DNA of 64,000 bases from Lantana camara. Its lineage: Eukaryota; Streptophyta; Magnoliopsida; Lamiales; Verbenaceae. Positions 1 to 11,050 of the stretch are shown here, in pieces (positions within the stretch are counted from its first letter, which is position 1; every line of letters starts with the position of its first letter). The stretch spans positions 60,803,501 to 60,867,500 of the forward strand of contig CM074863.1 in NCBI GenBank assembly GCA_037501455.1, in the 5' to 3' direction. The translations under genes were made by a program, and so were the position numbers. Under the pieces are notes generated by a model that saw only the letters and a program-made list of their open reading frames with translations, made no database searches and was not told the origin of the DNA.

Positions 1-1964
1 GGAATACCACGAGACAAGAAACAAGAGCAATACGGGTGCCTATTCAATTTGGAAGTCTCCGCCCTGGAAACAAACTGTACAAGAGAAGGAACAATGGGTA
101 CTTGTGAGAATTGACTCAATATGAAACCACATAGACGCACGGCAATGCTAAACACATGATATGAGAGGTATAAGAAGTAAAATGATGTTATGGAGTTACA
201 TAATCAAGTAATTCGTTCAAGTACATTCCATACATGAGGGTTTCAAGCCCAATCATTTCATATCTTTCATAATTCATAGCAAATCAAGTCATGAACTTCA
301 TATAACATTTATAACTCAAGTATATCAAGTTTACAATTATAAAATAAATAAAATAGAGTCATTCAAATCACTTAAATCTCACAAAGTCGCATATCAATTC
401 CAACTATATCAATTTTATATAATTCACACTGGCATACTCAATTCATGTATCACTAAATGGATTCAATTAACAAGGTTACCTAATTAAATCAAACAATATT
501 CATATTGTTTACAAAATTACACATACACCCCTTCAAGTTAGACAAATAGCTCAAATACGGCATATCGGAGTTCAAATTGCAAATCAAAGCATTAACATAT
601 ATCATAGTTCATTTAATACATGCTTTCGTACACATTGGAATTCATATTGATCGACAAATCAAGCAATTGACAATTCATTGCAATTAAAACAATTAATTTC
701 AATTAAATAGAAATACACAAAATAAATCACAACAAATTAACCGGGCATCCGATTGACGAACGGAAAGTGGCGTTGAACTCACCACAACGAAAGGGACCTT
801 CTGTCCGAAAGTCACCGGAATGCCGCTACCGTAGCCGGCCGAACAGCCGCCGGCCGCCACCGGAACACAGCCTCCGGTGGTCGGAAAAATCCCCGGAAGG
901 ACAGAAACGTGCGTCTCGGCCTGCTCAACAAAAGTCCTCAATCAATTTCAGAAAATGCCAAACACATCGGACTTCGTTGACGAAAAACCGAACTTAAATC
1001 CTAGTACGAAAACTGAATTTAAACGTAAACCGTAAAACGAAAATGAAATCCGGGCATACCGTTGGAAAGCTTGTAACGAGCCCTACGAAAGCCCCTAGCC
1101 AAAACCCGGAAAAAGTCACCGGAAAATCGGACCGCCGGTCCAGGCCCGGTCCGCCACCGGTCCGCCGCCGCCGGCCGGTTCTCTGGCCGCCACCACCACG
1201 AACAGCTCAAGCTCGTCGTCAGGAATAACTTTTGTGAAGGGAGCACCACCAAAACCGGCCGGGAAGAGGGCCCAATTCGCCGCCGAAGTTCCGCCGCGAT
1301 TCGCTCAAAAAGGAGGCCGGAAATGGAACGGGAAGGGTAAAAAACGTAGGGTAGGGTAGCGGTTGGCCGGCGAGAGTTGCCGGATCGCCGCCGGCGAAGA
1401 GGTGGCTCAAACCGCAACCTTCGGACCACCGCTGCGCCGCCGCTGGTCAATTTCAGGCCACGAAACTGGTACGGTTGTGACGGGCTCGTCGAGCTGATAA
1501 ATTTCCACTATTGGTTCGTCGAATTCCGTCGAGAAACGAGGGAGAACGAGCATGTGTGTGTTTTCACACCTTCACTATGTGTGAATAGTGACGGATCGCT
1601 GGAGAAGACGATGAACGCTGAGTCTGCTGTTCTGGCACGCAAAACGAGGAAACCCGAGTATATATCTCGGATCCTCGTACTCAAAAACGATCGGAAGAAC
1701 GGGCTAACGAAGTCAGAATTGGACAAACTTAGAGTCTACGGACTCGTTTCGCTGCCCCGGACGCGTTAAAGGGATCAAAGAAGTCAAAATCTCTACCAAA
1801 CGAGAAGTGACCGGAAAACCCCCCTAAAAGAAGAAAATTACAAAAAGGGCCCTAACTCTAAAAGAGTTCAAAAGAGGGCCACGCAACGCACCAATCACAT
1901 AATTAAACACATAAAAAGGTTGAAAGGTGACGTACTTTATTTATTGGATGAGCGGGGCGTTACA
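1..1964 (-). mobile_element. LARD-A left LTR (3' LTR on the minus strand), cut by the window edge
   Basis: This is the remaining part of a roughly 3.4 kb LTR. Base 1 matches base 6595 of the right-hand LTR, so about 1.4 kb lies outside the window. The inner end is GGGGCGTTACA at 1954-1964, the reverse complement of the LTR start TGTAACGCCCC, and a purine tract follows directly. Positions 780-1480 are strikingly GC-rich inside otherwise AT-rich DNA. The short open frames here overlap in several frames, have no recognisable domain and are repeated in every LTR copy, so I do not call genes. LTRs carry the promoter and polyadenylation signals of such elements, but I could not place either one. 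Confidence 0.9.
841..1165. repeat. GC-rich palindrome cluster in the LARD LTR
   Basis: CCACCGGA at 857-864 pairs with TCCGGTGG at 873-880 across an 8-base loop. Further short inverted repeats follow, such as GGACC/GGTCC around 1127-1141 and overlapping GCCGGCC blocks. Copies recur at about 11390-11420, 40325-40350 and 47520-47545. Other LTR families in this window carry palindromes of different sequence in the same half of the LTR. Confidence 0.7.
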
Positions 1965-1978
1965 ATCTTCCCTCCTTC
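1965..1978 (-). other. Polypurine tract of LARD-A
   Basis: On the minus strand GAAGGAGGGAAGAT lies directly against the LTR start TGTAACGCCCC. This is where plus-strand DNA synthesis would be primed, and it fixes the LTR edge at 1964. Confidence 0.85.
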
Positions 1979-1982
1979 AAAA

Positions 1983-2000
1983 GGACCTGTCCTCAGGTCC
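1983..2000. repeat. Conserved hairpin beside the polypurine tract
   Basis: GGACCTG and CAGGTCC form a perfect 7 bp stem with loop TCCT. The identical 18-base hairpin lies at 42042-42059 (copy B) and at 34708-34725 beside the purine tract of the minus-strand Tekay element. It links the LARD to a Tekay-type parent. Confidence 0.85.
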
Positions 2001-2251
2001 TACTGTTGGACCGAAGAGCTTCAAACTGAAATTGTATCGATTTATTTCCCGAAACTGTTTAGCATCTTAGCCCTGGTTGTGAAGTTTACTCCCCTTATTT
2101 GTATCAACCTCTTTAGAGTCTGGTAGTCAAAAAGATCTACTCGAACACTTGGCCGTTAGTCACTTCAAAACTCGTTCGACCGCTACTAGTCCATTGCCTC
2201 GTCACTTGTTAACCTTTGTCTATCCAGGCGTAACGCAAACACGACAAACAA

Positions 2252-2590
2252 GAGAGAATCCCATCCCTCAACACACAAGTGAGGAAACCCCGTCCCTCAG
2301 CACACACAAAAGAGAGAACCCCGTCTCTCGGGCACAGAATTGAGAGAACCCCGTCTCCCAGCCTAAGTCTGTCAGATTCCACATCATTCCAGACATTCTA
2401 GTTTGAGAAAATCCAGCATTTCTCAAACTCCTAAATCCAAGAGAATCCAACATCCCTCGAATACCTAAGTACAAGAGAATCCAGCATCTCTCGTGCACAG
2501 AAAACAGAAAGAATCCAGCATCTTTCTATCACATAGACAGGGAGAATCCACATCTTCCTGGCACGTAATCAGAGAGAATCAAATCTCCCT
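2252..2590. repeat. Tandem array of about 11 hairpins with covarying stems
   Basis: Units of about 25-40 bp each hold a stem, a mostly conserved loop (ATCCAGCA, ATCCACA or an ACCCC type) and the complementary stem. Clear cases are GAGAGA/TCTCTC (2312-2317, 2324-2329), GTTTGAGAAA/TTTCTCAAAC (2401-2410, 2419-2428), ACAAGAGA/TCTCTCGT with one mismatch (2471-2494), AGAAAGA/TCTTTCT (2506-2527) and CAGGGAGA/TCTTCCTG with one mismatch (2538-2560). Stem sequences differ between units but complementarity is kept, as expected if the fold matters or if a hairpin-templated copying process corrects the arms. Two units (about 2367-2394 and 2440-2459) pair poorly. Confidence 0.85.
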
Positions 2591-2595
2591 TTCAC

Positions 2596-2913
2596 TCAAG
2601 CACACAAGCAGAAGCAAGGTTCACAATAATCAACACACACTCCACTGGCCAGGGTATCACATAATAACAAAAACTTAAATATGTAAACGATGCATGTATG
2701 CTCGTGCAATGGATGCTTAGTGTACCGTTCACCGTAGTAATGGAATTGATGTTGTGACTTTACTTCTACGATTTCGATAGTCTGATCTCTAGCTGGCTTG
2801 ATTCCCAACTTGTCTTTCATATCTTTAGTATATGTTTGACTGAGAAAGTCAGACCCTTGGTTAATCCTATTCTCGATTCCATTCGGATCCTTACTCACAG
2901 TTATCTTCTGCAA
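2596..2913 (-). pseudogene. Unrecognised open stretch in the LARD interior
   Basis: About 105 codons are open on the minus strand from a TTG after an in-frame stop; there is no ATG at the start. The first 80 residues are hydrophilic and look protein-like, with DQTIEIVEVKSQ followed by FHYYGERY. The last part reads through DNA next to the hairpin array and becomes cysteine-rich, which looks accidental. The DNA for the second half has a diverged relative near 3880-3930. I do not recognise the family. It may be a relic of a protein the LARD ancestor carried, or chance. Confidence 0.25.
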
Positions 2914-4036
2914 TTAACCGAGCACTAGTTTATTCCGCCTACGATCAGAACATTTATCTTTGTACCAGGTTCCCTATATTATCTTTGGCCGTACACGAAT
3001 CTTAAACTTTAACTCCCACTTCATACATTGTCACTAACTGGTTAAATTCTTTGTTGAAGATTTGGTCATCTGAAACTAGTTGACATCCTTCTTAAAGGTG
3101 ATAAATTTTTTTTTTGACCAATTTCCTTTCTTGAAACTAATTTAGGAATCCATCAGAAGTTCCCTGATAGTATCATCATCCTCACTGTCTGAATCACGTA
3201 CTTATAAATTCCCAAACGAACCACTCTCTTCGATGCCTTATGAAGATCTTCATCCCGGGTATATTAACTTAACTCAAACTTTGAAGGTTTAAACTGATAA
3301 CGCCGCCTTATTCTTTTCCTGTTACTATCATTGGGTCATTCATGTCCGTGAGAAGTATCTTCCTCGAGCACAACTGTGAATTTAAGTTTCATGTCTAGTC
3401 GTGCTCTTCCCCATAAGAACTTTTATTCCAACTCCTTAGACTTTTTCTACCACTTCTCGGATCACAACATCTCAATTTCTTCAACTTAACTTCCTCGGTA
3501 TAAGTGGTTCTAATCACACCACTTGTCTAGTGATAGTCCTCACATTTCCTTTGAAGCACTTAGTAGGAATGACAACCTGCTTCTTTCGTTCCCACTTTCG
3601 ATTCTATTTTCCCAAACCTCAGAATTTCCCATTTCCTTTTTAACCAACCAGTGCAACCCAAAAATGTCTTGTTTTCTTGATCCCAGCAAGAATCAGTCGG
3701 AGTATCACTTGATAAATAAGATGTGGGGAATTCCTATCAAGTAGACACTAAAATGCATGTCGGGTTAGGGTGCCAATGCAGTATCACATTTGTAAACAAT
3801 TAAAGATGCAACACATTGGAACAATTATACAAATTAGAGATGCACATATAAATAGAGAAATTTAAACAATTAAACGATGTATGATGCACGTGCTTATGAA
3901 TGCATAGAACCTGTCACCGTAGTTGTAAACTTTAACTTGGCATATTTCTTTGTTTCTCAAATTGCAGGTTTGTCTTGAATTAATTGTTCCCCTCTTCTTT
4001 ACCCACGGTCTTTCAAATCTTCAAAGTTCCCGTGTA

Positions 4037-4290
4037 TCAACTTATGGATCTCCCAAGTCCGAGATTGAAATCTCTTGAACCCAAATTCTTCAACACCCAT
4101 GAAGTTGGTATCTTGACTTCTCTTGAAGAATCAATCTCCAATTGTTTACATTTGAATACATAATTTCCCTCCAATAGTTCTTTGTCTTTCTTTATCGTTT
4201 CTATTTGTTGCTCCAAAGCTCTTAATTAAATCTCACAACTCGACACTTCATCTTGAATTTGGAAGATGAACTCATAACCGGCCGAAGATA
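4037..4290 (-). pseudogene. Decayed coiled-coil-like coding relic in the LARD interior
   Basis: The minus strand reads a charged segment including LRALEQQIETIKKDKELLEG, which has coiled-coil character. The frame is open for 62 codons (4040-4225), with a TAA at 4226-4228 and further similar residues (FIFQIQDEV) upstream of that stop. Beyond about 4300 the same region is lysine- and glutamate-rich but full of stops. This reads as a dead protein segment. I cannot assign a family, and a gag coiled coil is only one possibility. Copy B at about 44093-44346 is nearly the same. Confidence 0.3.
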
Positions 4291-5163
4291 AAATCCTTAG
4301 CATTGTCATTTTCCATGAACCTATACTTACCACGTCGACTAATTTTCTTTAATTCTTCTCAATTCAACTCCTATCTCATCTCAATTCTGAAGTATGTGAA
4401 TTCCCTCTTCGTAGTCTCTTCATCCTTTTTCATCGATCTAAATCCCAAGCTATATTATTCTTCATATTTTCTTTCGCCTCTTTCTCAAGTTAGATGGTAT
4501 TTACTGCTTCTCAACCACGAACCTACTTTACTTTAATTCTCTTGAAGGTCATCGCCTCCACGTTGGTAGAAACCTCGAATCTAAAACATCTTCGAGATAT
4601 CTCTTCTTTGGAATCTGGTTGACAAATCTTCGTAGTGTAAATAAACATGTTGATCTCGTGAAACCAAATCATTACACACCACAAATCCCGTCTCATCATG
4701 GATTCACCATCGGTAATAGAGCTTGCAAACTTCTCCTTCGAACTGACCCCTTATTCTGGACTTTGTCACTCGAGCCCTAACCTCATTTTAGAAAAGGTTT
4801 GACTCTTAAATTTCTGTAGAAATCCCCAAGGCATTCCTTACAACTTTCGAGCCAGAAAGAAGAGCTTGTGGTAGCCTGTGGTTGTCGTAAAGATTGGCTG
4901 TGGTTTGATATTGTCTTCATATCCTATGAATCACAGCTCATTTTGAAAATAAATGCATGCGATTAGTATATGCTCATGCCACATAATTAACACCAAAAGA
5001 ATGGATTCAATGCAAAATGCAACAAATAATCTAATAAAGTTTGAAAAAAAATCACAATTCAGTGTTCAAGAATGATGCAATGCACACATTGACAATTAGT
5101 TCCTATGCCGTGCGACCTATACTCGAGACAACACAACCCAGAGCACCGGTTCTGAACCTGGTA

Positions 5164-5175
5164 GCTCTGATACCA
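5164..5175 (-). other. LARD-A primer binding site (initiator tRNA-Met)
   Basis: On the minus strand TGGTATCAGAGC lies 8 bases inside the LTR end GGGTGCTACA. It is complementary to the 3' end of plant initiator tRNA-Met. It sets the orientation (minus) and makes 5184 the outer base of the 5' LTR. Confidence 0.9.
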
Positions 5176-8100
5176 CCTAAAGATGTAGCACCCGGGACGA
5201 TAGGCACCACATCCCCCGCACTATGAGTCTAATCCACATATGAAATAGGCAGTCCACACATGAATCGGACTCACAGCGAACGGGTGACAATCAAAAGAAC
5301 AGTCCTGACTAGGCGGAAGCTAACCCTGGGACAATCAACAAAAACCAAAATGCGGAAGCAAGGAAATCATTTATGTAATATCCATGAAATAAATGAAATC
5401 CAATACGAATATAAATATGGGTTCCACTAATCAGTACACCTGTCCTAACCTGTCCCGAATCAATACAAGGAAACAACATAACAACGGGTTCAACTGGCTC
5501 CAGAACCTGTCCTAACCTGTCCTGAATCAATATCAATTCAATAAGGGCACACCGACCAACAATAATAAATCAATACAGTACTTAGAGACAATATAATATG
5601 CAGTGAGTGTAAATGAGTGAGACTAGAACAATGACTCGACAATCATAACTCCGCCTAGTAACCAACGCCTGCAAAAGAAACTGGAAAAAAAAGGGGAAGG
5701 AGGGGTCAGTCTCTAGAAGACTGAGTGAGCTGGAGCGATACATATCATATAGAAACATGCACATGCAATTCATAAATCCCGAGCAAGGTTTTATTTAAAG
5801 TTAGTTCCCAAAAAGGGCAAAAGAATGACTAAGCAATGCTCAGACTTTACGACTATTCATATTAAATTCATTAAGTTCATAAATCATACTCAATCAATAA
5901 GGCTCGGCGAGTGAGCGTGCACAATCTCCAACCAAACTCCGACCGTGTACGACAAATATCATTAATACATTAAATAGGTGATCATGCAATATATCATAAT
6001 ACACACAGATCACATATCATGTCCTGAATATATTCGTTTGGGCAATCCGTTTCCCGGCCTTCCCGCACGGTGCTTATCAATCATATCATAATATCAATCA
6101 ATCATATATAAGTTCCAACCTTCTTCCTCCGGGTTGGTGGTGGGTTTGCAAGGCCCGACCACCCAATCATTGACCAAAAGGGGTTACATGACTCCCCAGA
6201 TGGCACTCAGCTCCCTTTCCCCGCCAATCTCCTGACGAGGTCCGGTACCGCCGTTCAATAGTGGGACTAGTGTGAGGGTTTACCTTCAGCCCTTGCCTCC
6301 TCGGGTCCCCACTCACACCAAGCCCCTGGGCCCCATTCAGTGCAATCAATCAATCATTCTTTCTTTTCTCGCCAAAACATTTGATCCATGAGTAACATAA
6401 CATATTTCATCATTATCCATTTGAAAAGGGGTTTACTCGATCAATATTTACTCGATCAATCAATATTTACTCGATGACTCCACTTTGAAAATGGTATATG
6501 TATATATATATATATATATAAGGTTTCGGCCCAAAACTTATCACATACCGGTTGTAGGGATTGATATGTAACTAGAACGAAAACACCCTCACCTGGAATA
6601 CCACGAGACAAGAAACAAGAGCAATACGGGTGCCTATTCAATTTGGAAGTCTCCGCCCTGGAAACAAACTGTACAAGAGAAGGAACAATGGGTACTTGTG
6701 AGAATTGACTCAATATGAAACCACATAGACGCACGGCAATGCTAAACACATGATATGAGAGGTATAAGAAGTAAAATGATGTTATGGAGTCACATAATCA
6801 AGTAATTCGTTCAAGTACATTCCATACATGAGGGTTTCAAGCCCAATCATTTCATATCTTTCATAATTCATAGCAAATCAAGTCATGAACTTCATATAAC
6901 ATTTATAACTCAAGTATATCAAGTTTACAATTATAAAATAAATAAAATAGAGTCATTCAAATCACTTAAATCTCACAAAGTCGCATATCAATTCCAACTA
7001 TATCAATTTTATATAATTCACACATGGCATACTCAATTCATGTATCACTAAACGGATTCAATTAACAAGGTTACCTAATTAAATCAAACAATATTCATAT
7101 TGTTTACAAAATTACACATACACCCCTTCAAGTTAGACAAATAGCTCAAATACGGCATATCGGAGTTCAAATTGCAAATCAAAGCATCAACATATATCAT
7201 AGTTCATTTAATGCATGCTTTCGTACACATTGGAATTCATATTGATCGACAAATCAAGCAATTGACAATTCATTGCAATTAAAACAATTAATTTCAATTA
7301 AATAGAAATACGCAAAATAAATCACAACAAATCAACCGGGCATCCGATTGACGAATGGAAAGTGGCGTTGAACTCACCACAACGAAAGGGACCTTCTGTC
7401 CGAAAGTCACCGGAATGCCGCTGTAGCACCCGAGCGTAAGGTACCACATCCCCCGCACCGAGACCCGACCCGTATATGAAAGGGAAGTCCATACACGTGC
7501 CAAATCCACGGCGAACGGGGACACAACACACACGCTATGCTAGGCGGGACTAACCCTTGAACCATTCAACTCAAGAAACCTATAAAATCAGAGTTAAAGA
7601 AAAGTTTGCGGAAGCAATAACGACAAAGCATATACAGTGAGCTATCAAGCTCCAAAAATAGATACACAAAAGCGTTCGAATAACCAACGGCACTCACGGC
7701 CTACAAAAATCATAACGCTCCAATCTATACTATGATCATATACAAAAGTATCAACAAGAGCAGCAACTATAGTATGAATATGAGACTGAAAAGAAGTGCT
7801 AAACATAAATGCAAGACCTAGACGACTTGTATTCCCGCCTAGCACTTCTATACCTGCACAAAACAGCTGAAAACAACCGGGTTCAGTCTAAAAGAGACTG
7901 GTGGGTATAAAACGGGGCATAAAATATATAATATTGCATAAATTAAACACATACATGCAAGCCCTAATCCCGTGTGAAGTTTGATAACATAAACCAAGTG
8001 GTTAAAACAAAAGAAAACATCCACGGGATTACGACGTTCATATTCATTCATAATTATTCATAAGGGTTTAAGCTCGGCGAGTGAGCGTGCACAATCTCCA

Positions 8101-8827
8101 ACCTTCTCCTCGTGTAATCATATCATAATTATTGGTTGTCATACATATCTTTCGTGCACATACATAAATGATCATAATCATGCATATACACCTTCTTCCT
8201 TCGGGTGGTGGACAAGTTAGCTAGACCTGACCACCGGTTTATACATGGGCCAATGGGGGTACATGAATCCCCCAAAGGCACTCAGCTCCCATTCCTCGCT
8301 AAAACTCCTAGCGAGGGCCGGTATCACCGTAGTTTGGTTGGGACTAGTATATGGGATCCCCGTCAGCCCTTGCTTCCTCGGTTAGCCACATATACTAAGT
8401 CCCGGGGCCCGTTAAATCAGAAGTCATAAATCAGAAATGTGACTCGCCAAAACATAAGGTAGGATTTCATAAATAAAAAGGGGTCATACGTTTGAAACCA
8501 TTTACCCAAAATGACTCGATTTGTATAATTATATTATTTTGGCTTAAAACTTTGCACATAAGGGATTTATAGGGTCGTTTAACTAGTAGAAGAAAAACCC
8601 ACCTTTACCAAAGCAGAAATAAAGGCACAAGCGTCTTAAGGCTCGCCCTTGTCTCCGACCATACCCGAATCTGTTCAAAAGAAAAGGTATGAGACACAAT
8701 GACCACATATGACGCTCGGCAATGAAGTGCATATGACATGAATGCTTAAATGATCATATTATATCAATAAAATGTTCATGTGCACGATTAAGAGATTTAA
8801 ATCATATAATCATTCATTCGTTCATAT

Positions 8828-8956
8828 TTTTCATAATTTCATAAATTCATAAATTCATAAATTCATAAAGTTTCATAAATTCATAAGTTCATATATATTT
8901 CATAAATTCATAATTTCATATAAATTTCATAAATTCATAATTCATAAATTCATAGT
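8828..8956. repeat. TTCATAAA tandem repeats in the solo LTR
   Basis: Repeats of about 10 bp built on TTCATAAA run with small variations. This is low-complexity DNA with no coding content. Confidence 0.8.
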
Positions 8957-9119
8957 GTTCATAATTCATAACGTATATCAATTAATCTAAAATCCAATTA
9001 AGAAGCATAACATAAATTATTCAAATTCATATTTAGGAATAAAATAAATAATTGAAACGTTCAAACAATTGTCAGTAGAATAAATACGCGAAATTGAAAT
9101 CAATTAATTTCAATAATTA

Positions 9120-9333
9120 AATTAAATCAAATAATACTCAAAATATATAATAAATATTTATAATAATATAATATATATATAAGTAATTATATATAATAAT
9201 ATACAATATATATATATAATATATACATATATACACGTACAAACACACACACACAACCATGCATGCATAATTCTCATATACTACATATATATACATATTC
9301 AACCCATGCATGCAATTACACACACACAAGCAC

Positions 9334-9365
<32 letters not shown>
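9120..9365. repeat. AT and CA/TA microsatellite region
   Basis: Long runs of TA dinucleotides (for example 9170-9215 and 9341-9363) are mixed with CA runs and CATGCATG. The short open frames that cross it are tyrosine- and isoleucine-rich artefacts. Confidence 0.9.
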
Positions 9366-9460
9366 TCAGCCATGCATACACATGCACATACAGTAAAAGC
9401 AGCAGCAACCCTAACGCAAGGAAGAAGAAGAAATGCGGGCAAAAGAATTAGGAAAAACGG

Positions 9461-9583
9461 GGTGACACCCCCGTGTCACCCTCCAAGCTTAGGCCGAGAC
9501 ACCCCCGTGTCTCGGTACAGAAGTTCCAACCCTCTCAGCACCCCCGTGCCTCGCCGGAAAGGCCAGGAATGGCACGCCCGTGT
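9461..9583. repeat. Palindrome cluster with CCCC loops in the solo LTR
   Basis: GGTGACAC/GTGTCACC (9461-9480) and CCGAGACAC/GTGTCTCGG (9494-9515) are perfect stems around a CCCC loop. GCAC/GTGC (9538-9549) and an imperfect GGCAC...GTGTC (9571-9583) follow. The stems differ while the loop is kept. Comparable clusters lie in three other LTR families of this window. Confidence 0.85.
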
Positions 9584-10854
9584 CGCAGCAACAGCAGCCT
9601 CTGTTTTCGGGCAGTAACAGACGCAGAACAGAGCAGCCTAAAAATGCAGGAAAGACAGGCAACAACGGCAACAAAACAAGGCATGAAAGGCAGCAAAATA
9701 TCAACAAGAACACACACTACAAGACCACGAAATTGGCAGCAAGAAGAAGGAAGGAATTGAGCAGTTTTTGACAGCAAAAACAGTCCAGAAAAACAGAGCA
9801 AAGTTTGATGAAAAACAGGGCAAGCTGGAACTCAAACCTTCTCCAACCCTTTACTCAGTTAAGGCCATCAAAAACGTAGCAAAATAACATGAAACCAACA
9901 CCTAATTCAGTCCCAAACAAGCTCACACAAGAAGGAAACCGTACGTGACATATATGTGGGATTTTCTGAAAATTTCATAAGTGATATCTCATATATATCT
10001 CAACAAACACGAAAGCAATGATCATAAATGATATTAGGAAATCAAAACAATTAATCTCAGGCTTGGAATCACTCAAAACCATAGAGAATCGAAGGAGATC
10101 AACATTTTGCCCAAAATTTCTTATTTTCGGGAATTTGCCCAGAAATGGTGAAACCATGCTCAAAATCATGAATGGAAGGATGAAAATGATCAGAATTAAT
10201 CATACAATACAACCCTAAGCTTACCTTGATGATTGGTTGAAGTTTGGATGAGATTTGAGCTCCAAAATCTCCAAATGGTGAAGGGTTACGGGACTGGAGA
10301 GAAAACAGTAGCTTTGGCTGAGTTTTGGGGCTTGTGAGAGGATAATATCGGTTAGGGCTTGATATGTACTGATAGAGGGTTGAGTTAAGGTTAAAAGGAA
10401 TCAAACCATGGTTAATTTGGTTATGGTTTGAGTGAGATATGGCTGATTTGGTGTAACAAGGTCAGGTTGGTCTCCGTTTCGTTTTTCGGTTGAATTTCGG
10501 AGTTTCAAATGAATTAGGAAAATTATAAGGCTAAGTTTACTAAACTCGTATTTTCGTTACGAGTTCAGCGGAGTTGACGGAACTCGAATCCGAGTTCCCG
10601 AGCTCAAGATATTAAATTCGGAACCAAGGGTACGCTAAGTGCTCGTTAGCCCCCGTTTTGGTTCCTCAAAACAAATTAAATTCGTTAACTAATCAAATGA
10701 ATTCGAAAATGTAAATTGAGCATAAAATCATGTTCATAACACATATATGTACAACATATTACAAAATCGTGGCAATTTGATATCATTTCATAAGAGAACG
10801 AAGCACAAAATTAATAACATGCACATTTCAACCAATTCATGCATAAATACATAA

Positions 10855-11050
10855 ATTTTCATGCAAAATATATTAACTCCATGCAATATATAAAATTCCC
10901 ATGCAATATGAATATGATTTCATGCAAAATTTATAAACTCCATGCATGAATATATTAATCCCATGCACATATATAATTTTCATGCAAAAATGAAATAAAT
11001 CCATGCATATATAATTTTCATGCAAAAAATATAACTCTCATGCATAAATC
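10855..11050. repeat. CATGCA-headed tandem repeats in the solo LTR
   Basis: About ten units of 17-22 bp start with CATGCA and continue with AT-rich sequence. They form a degenerate minisatellite with no coding content. Confidence 0.75.

Larger units (their letters stand above)
1965..5183 (-). mobile_element. LARD-A internal region without gag-pol
   Basis: This 3219 bp region lies between the polypurine tract and the primer binding site of a minus-strand LTR element. I find no protease, reverse transcriptase, RNase H or integrase motif on either strand. A non-coding interior between very long LTRs is the definition of a LARD (large retrotransposon derivative), which must borrow enzymes in trans. 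The right third holds a tandem hairpin array. The middle holds scraps that read as decayed protein. The sequence around 2680-2740 returns in diverged form around 3880-3930, which suggests an old internal duplication. A relative of the Tekay elements is the likely enzyme source, because the sequence beside the purine tract is shared. Confidence 0.85.

Noticed and set aside
767..1769. Overlapping open frames of 60-143 codons in the GC-rich part of the LARD LTR
   Set aside because: They occur in several frames and on both strands at once, are Arg/Pro/Gly-rich as GC-rich DNA dictates, and show no domain. The pattern is expected from composition alone.
2252..2590. Repeat-protein reading of the hairpin array
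   Set aside because: A minus-strand frame shows repeated GFS-like motifs, but the arms change in complementary pairs, which coding selection does not explain. There is also no start codon or domain context.
2252..2590. CRISPR-like array
   Set aside because: Repeats are degenerate and self-complementary, there are no spacers of constant length, and the context is a plant retrotransposon.
9138..9451. Open frames rich in Tyr, Ile and His
   Set aside because: They are translations of TA and CA microsatellites.
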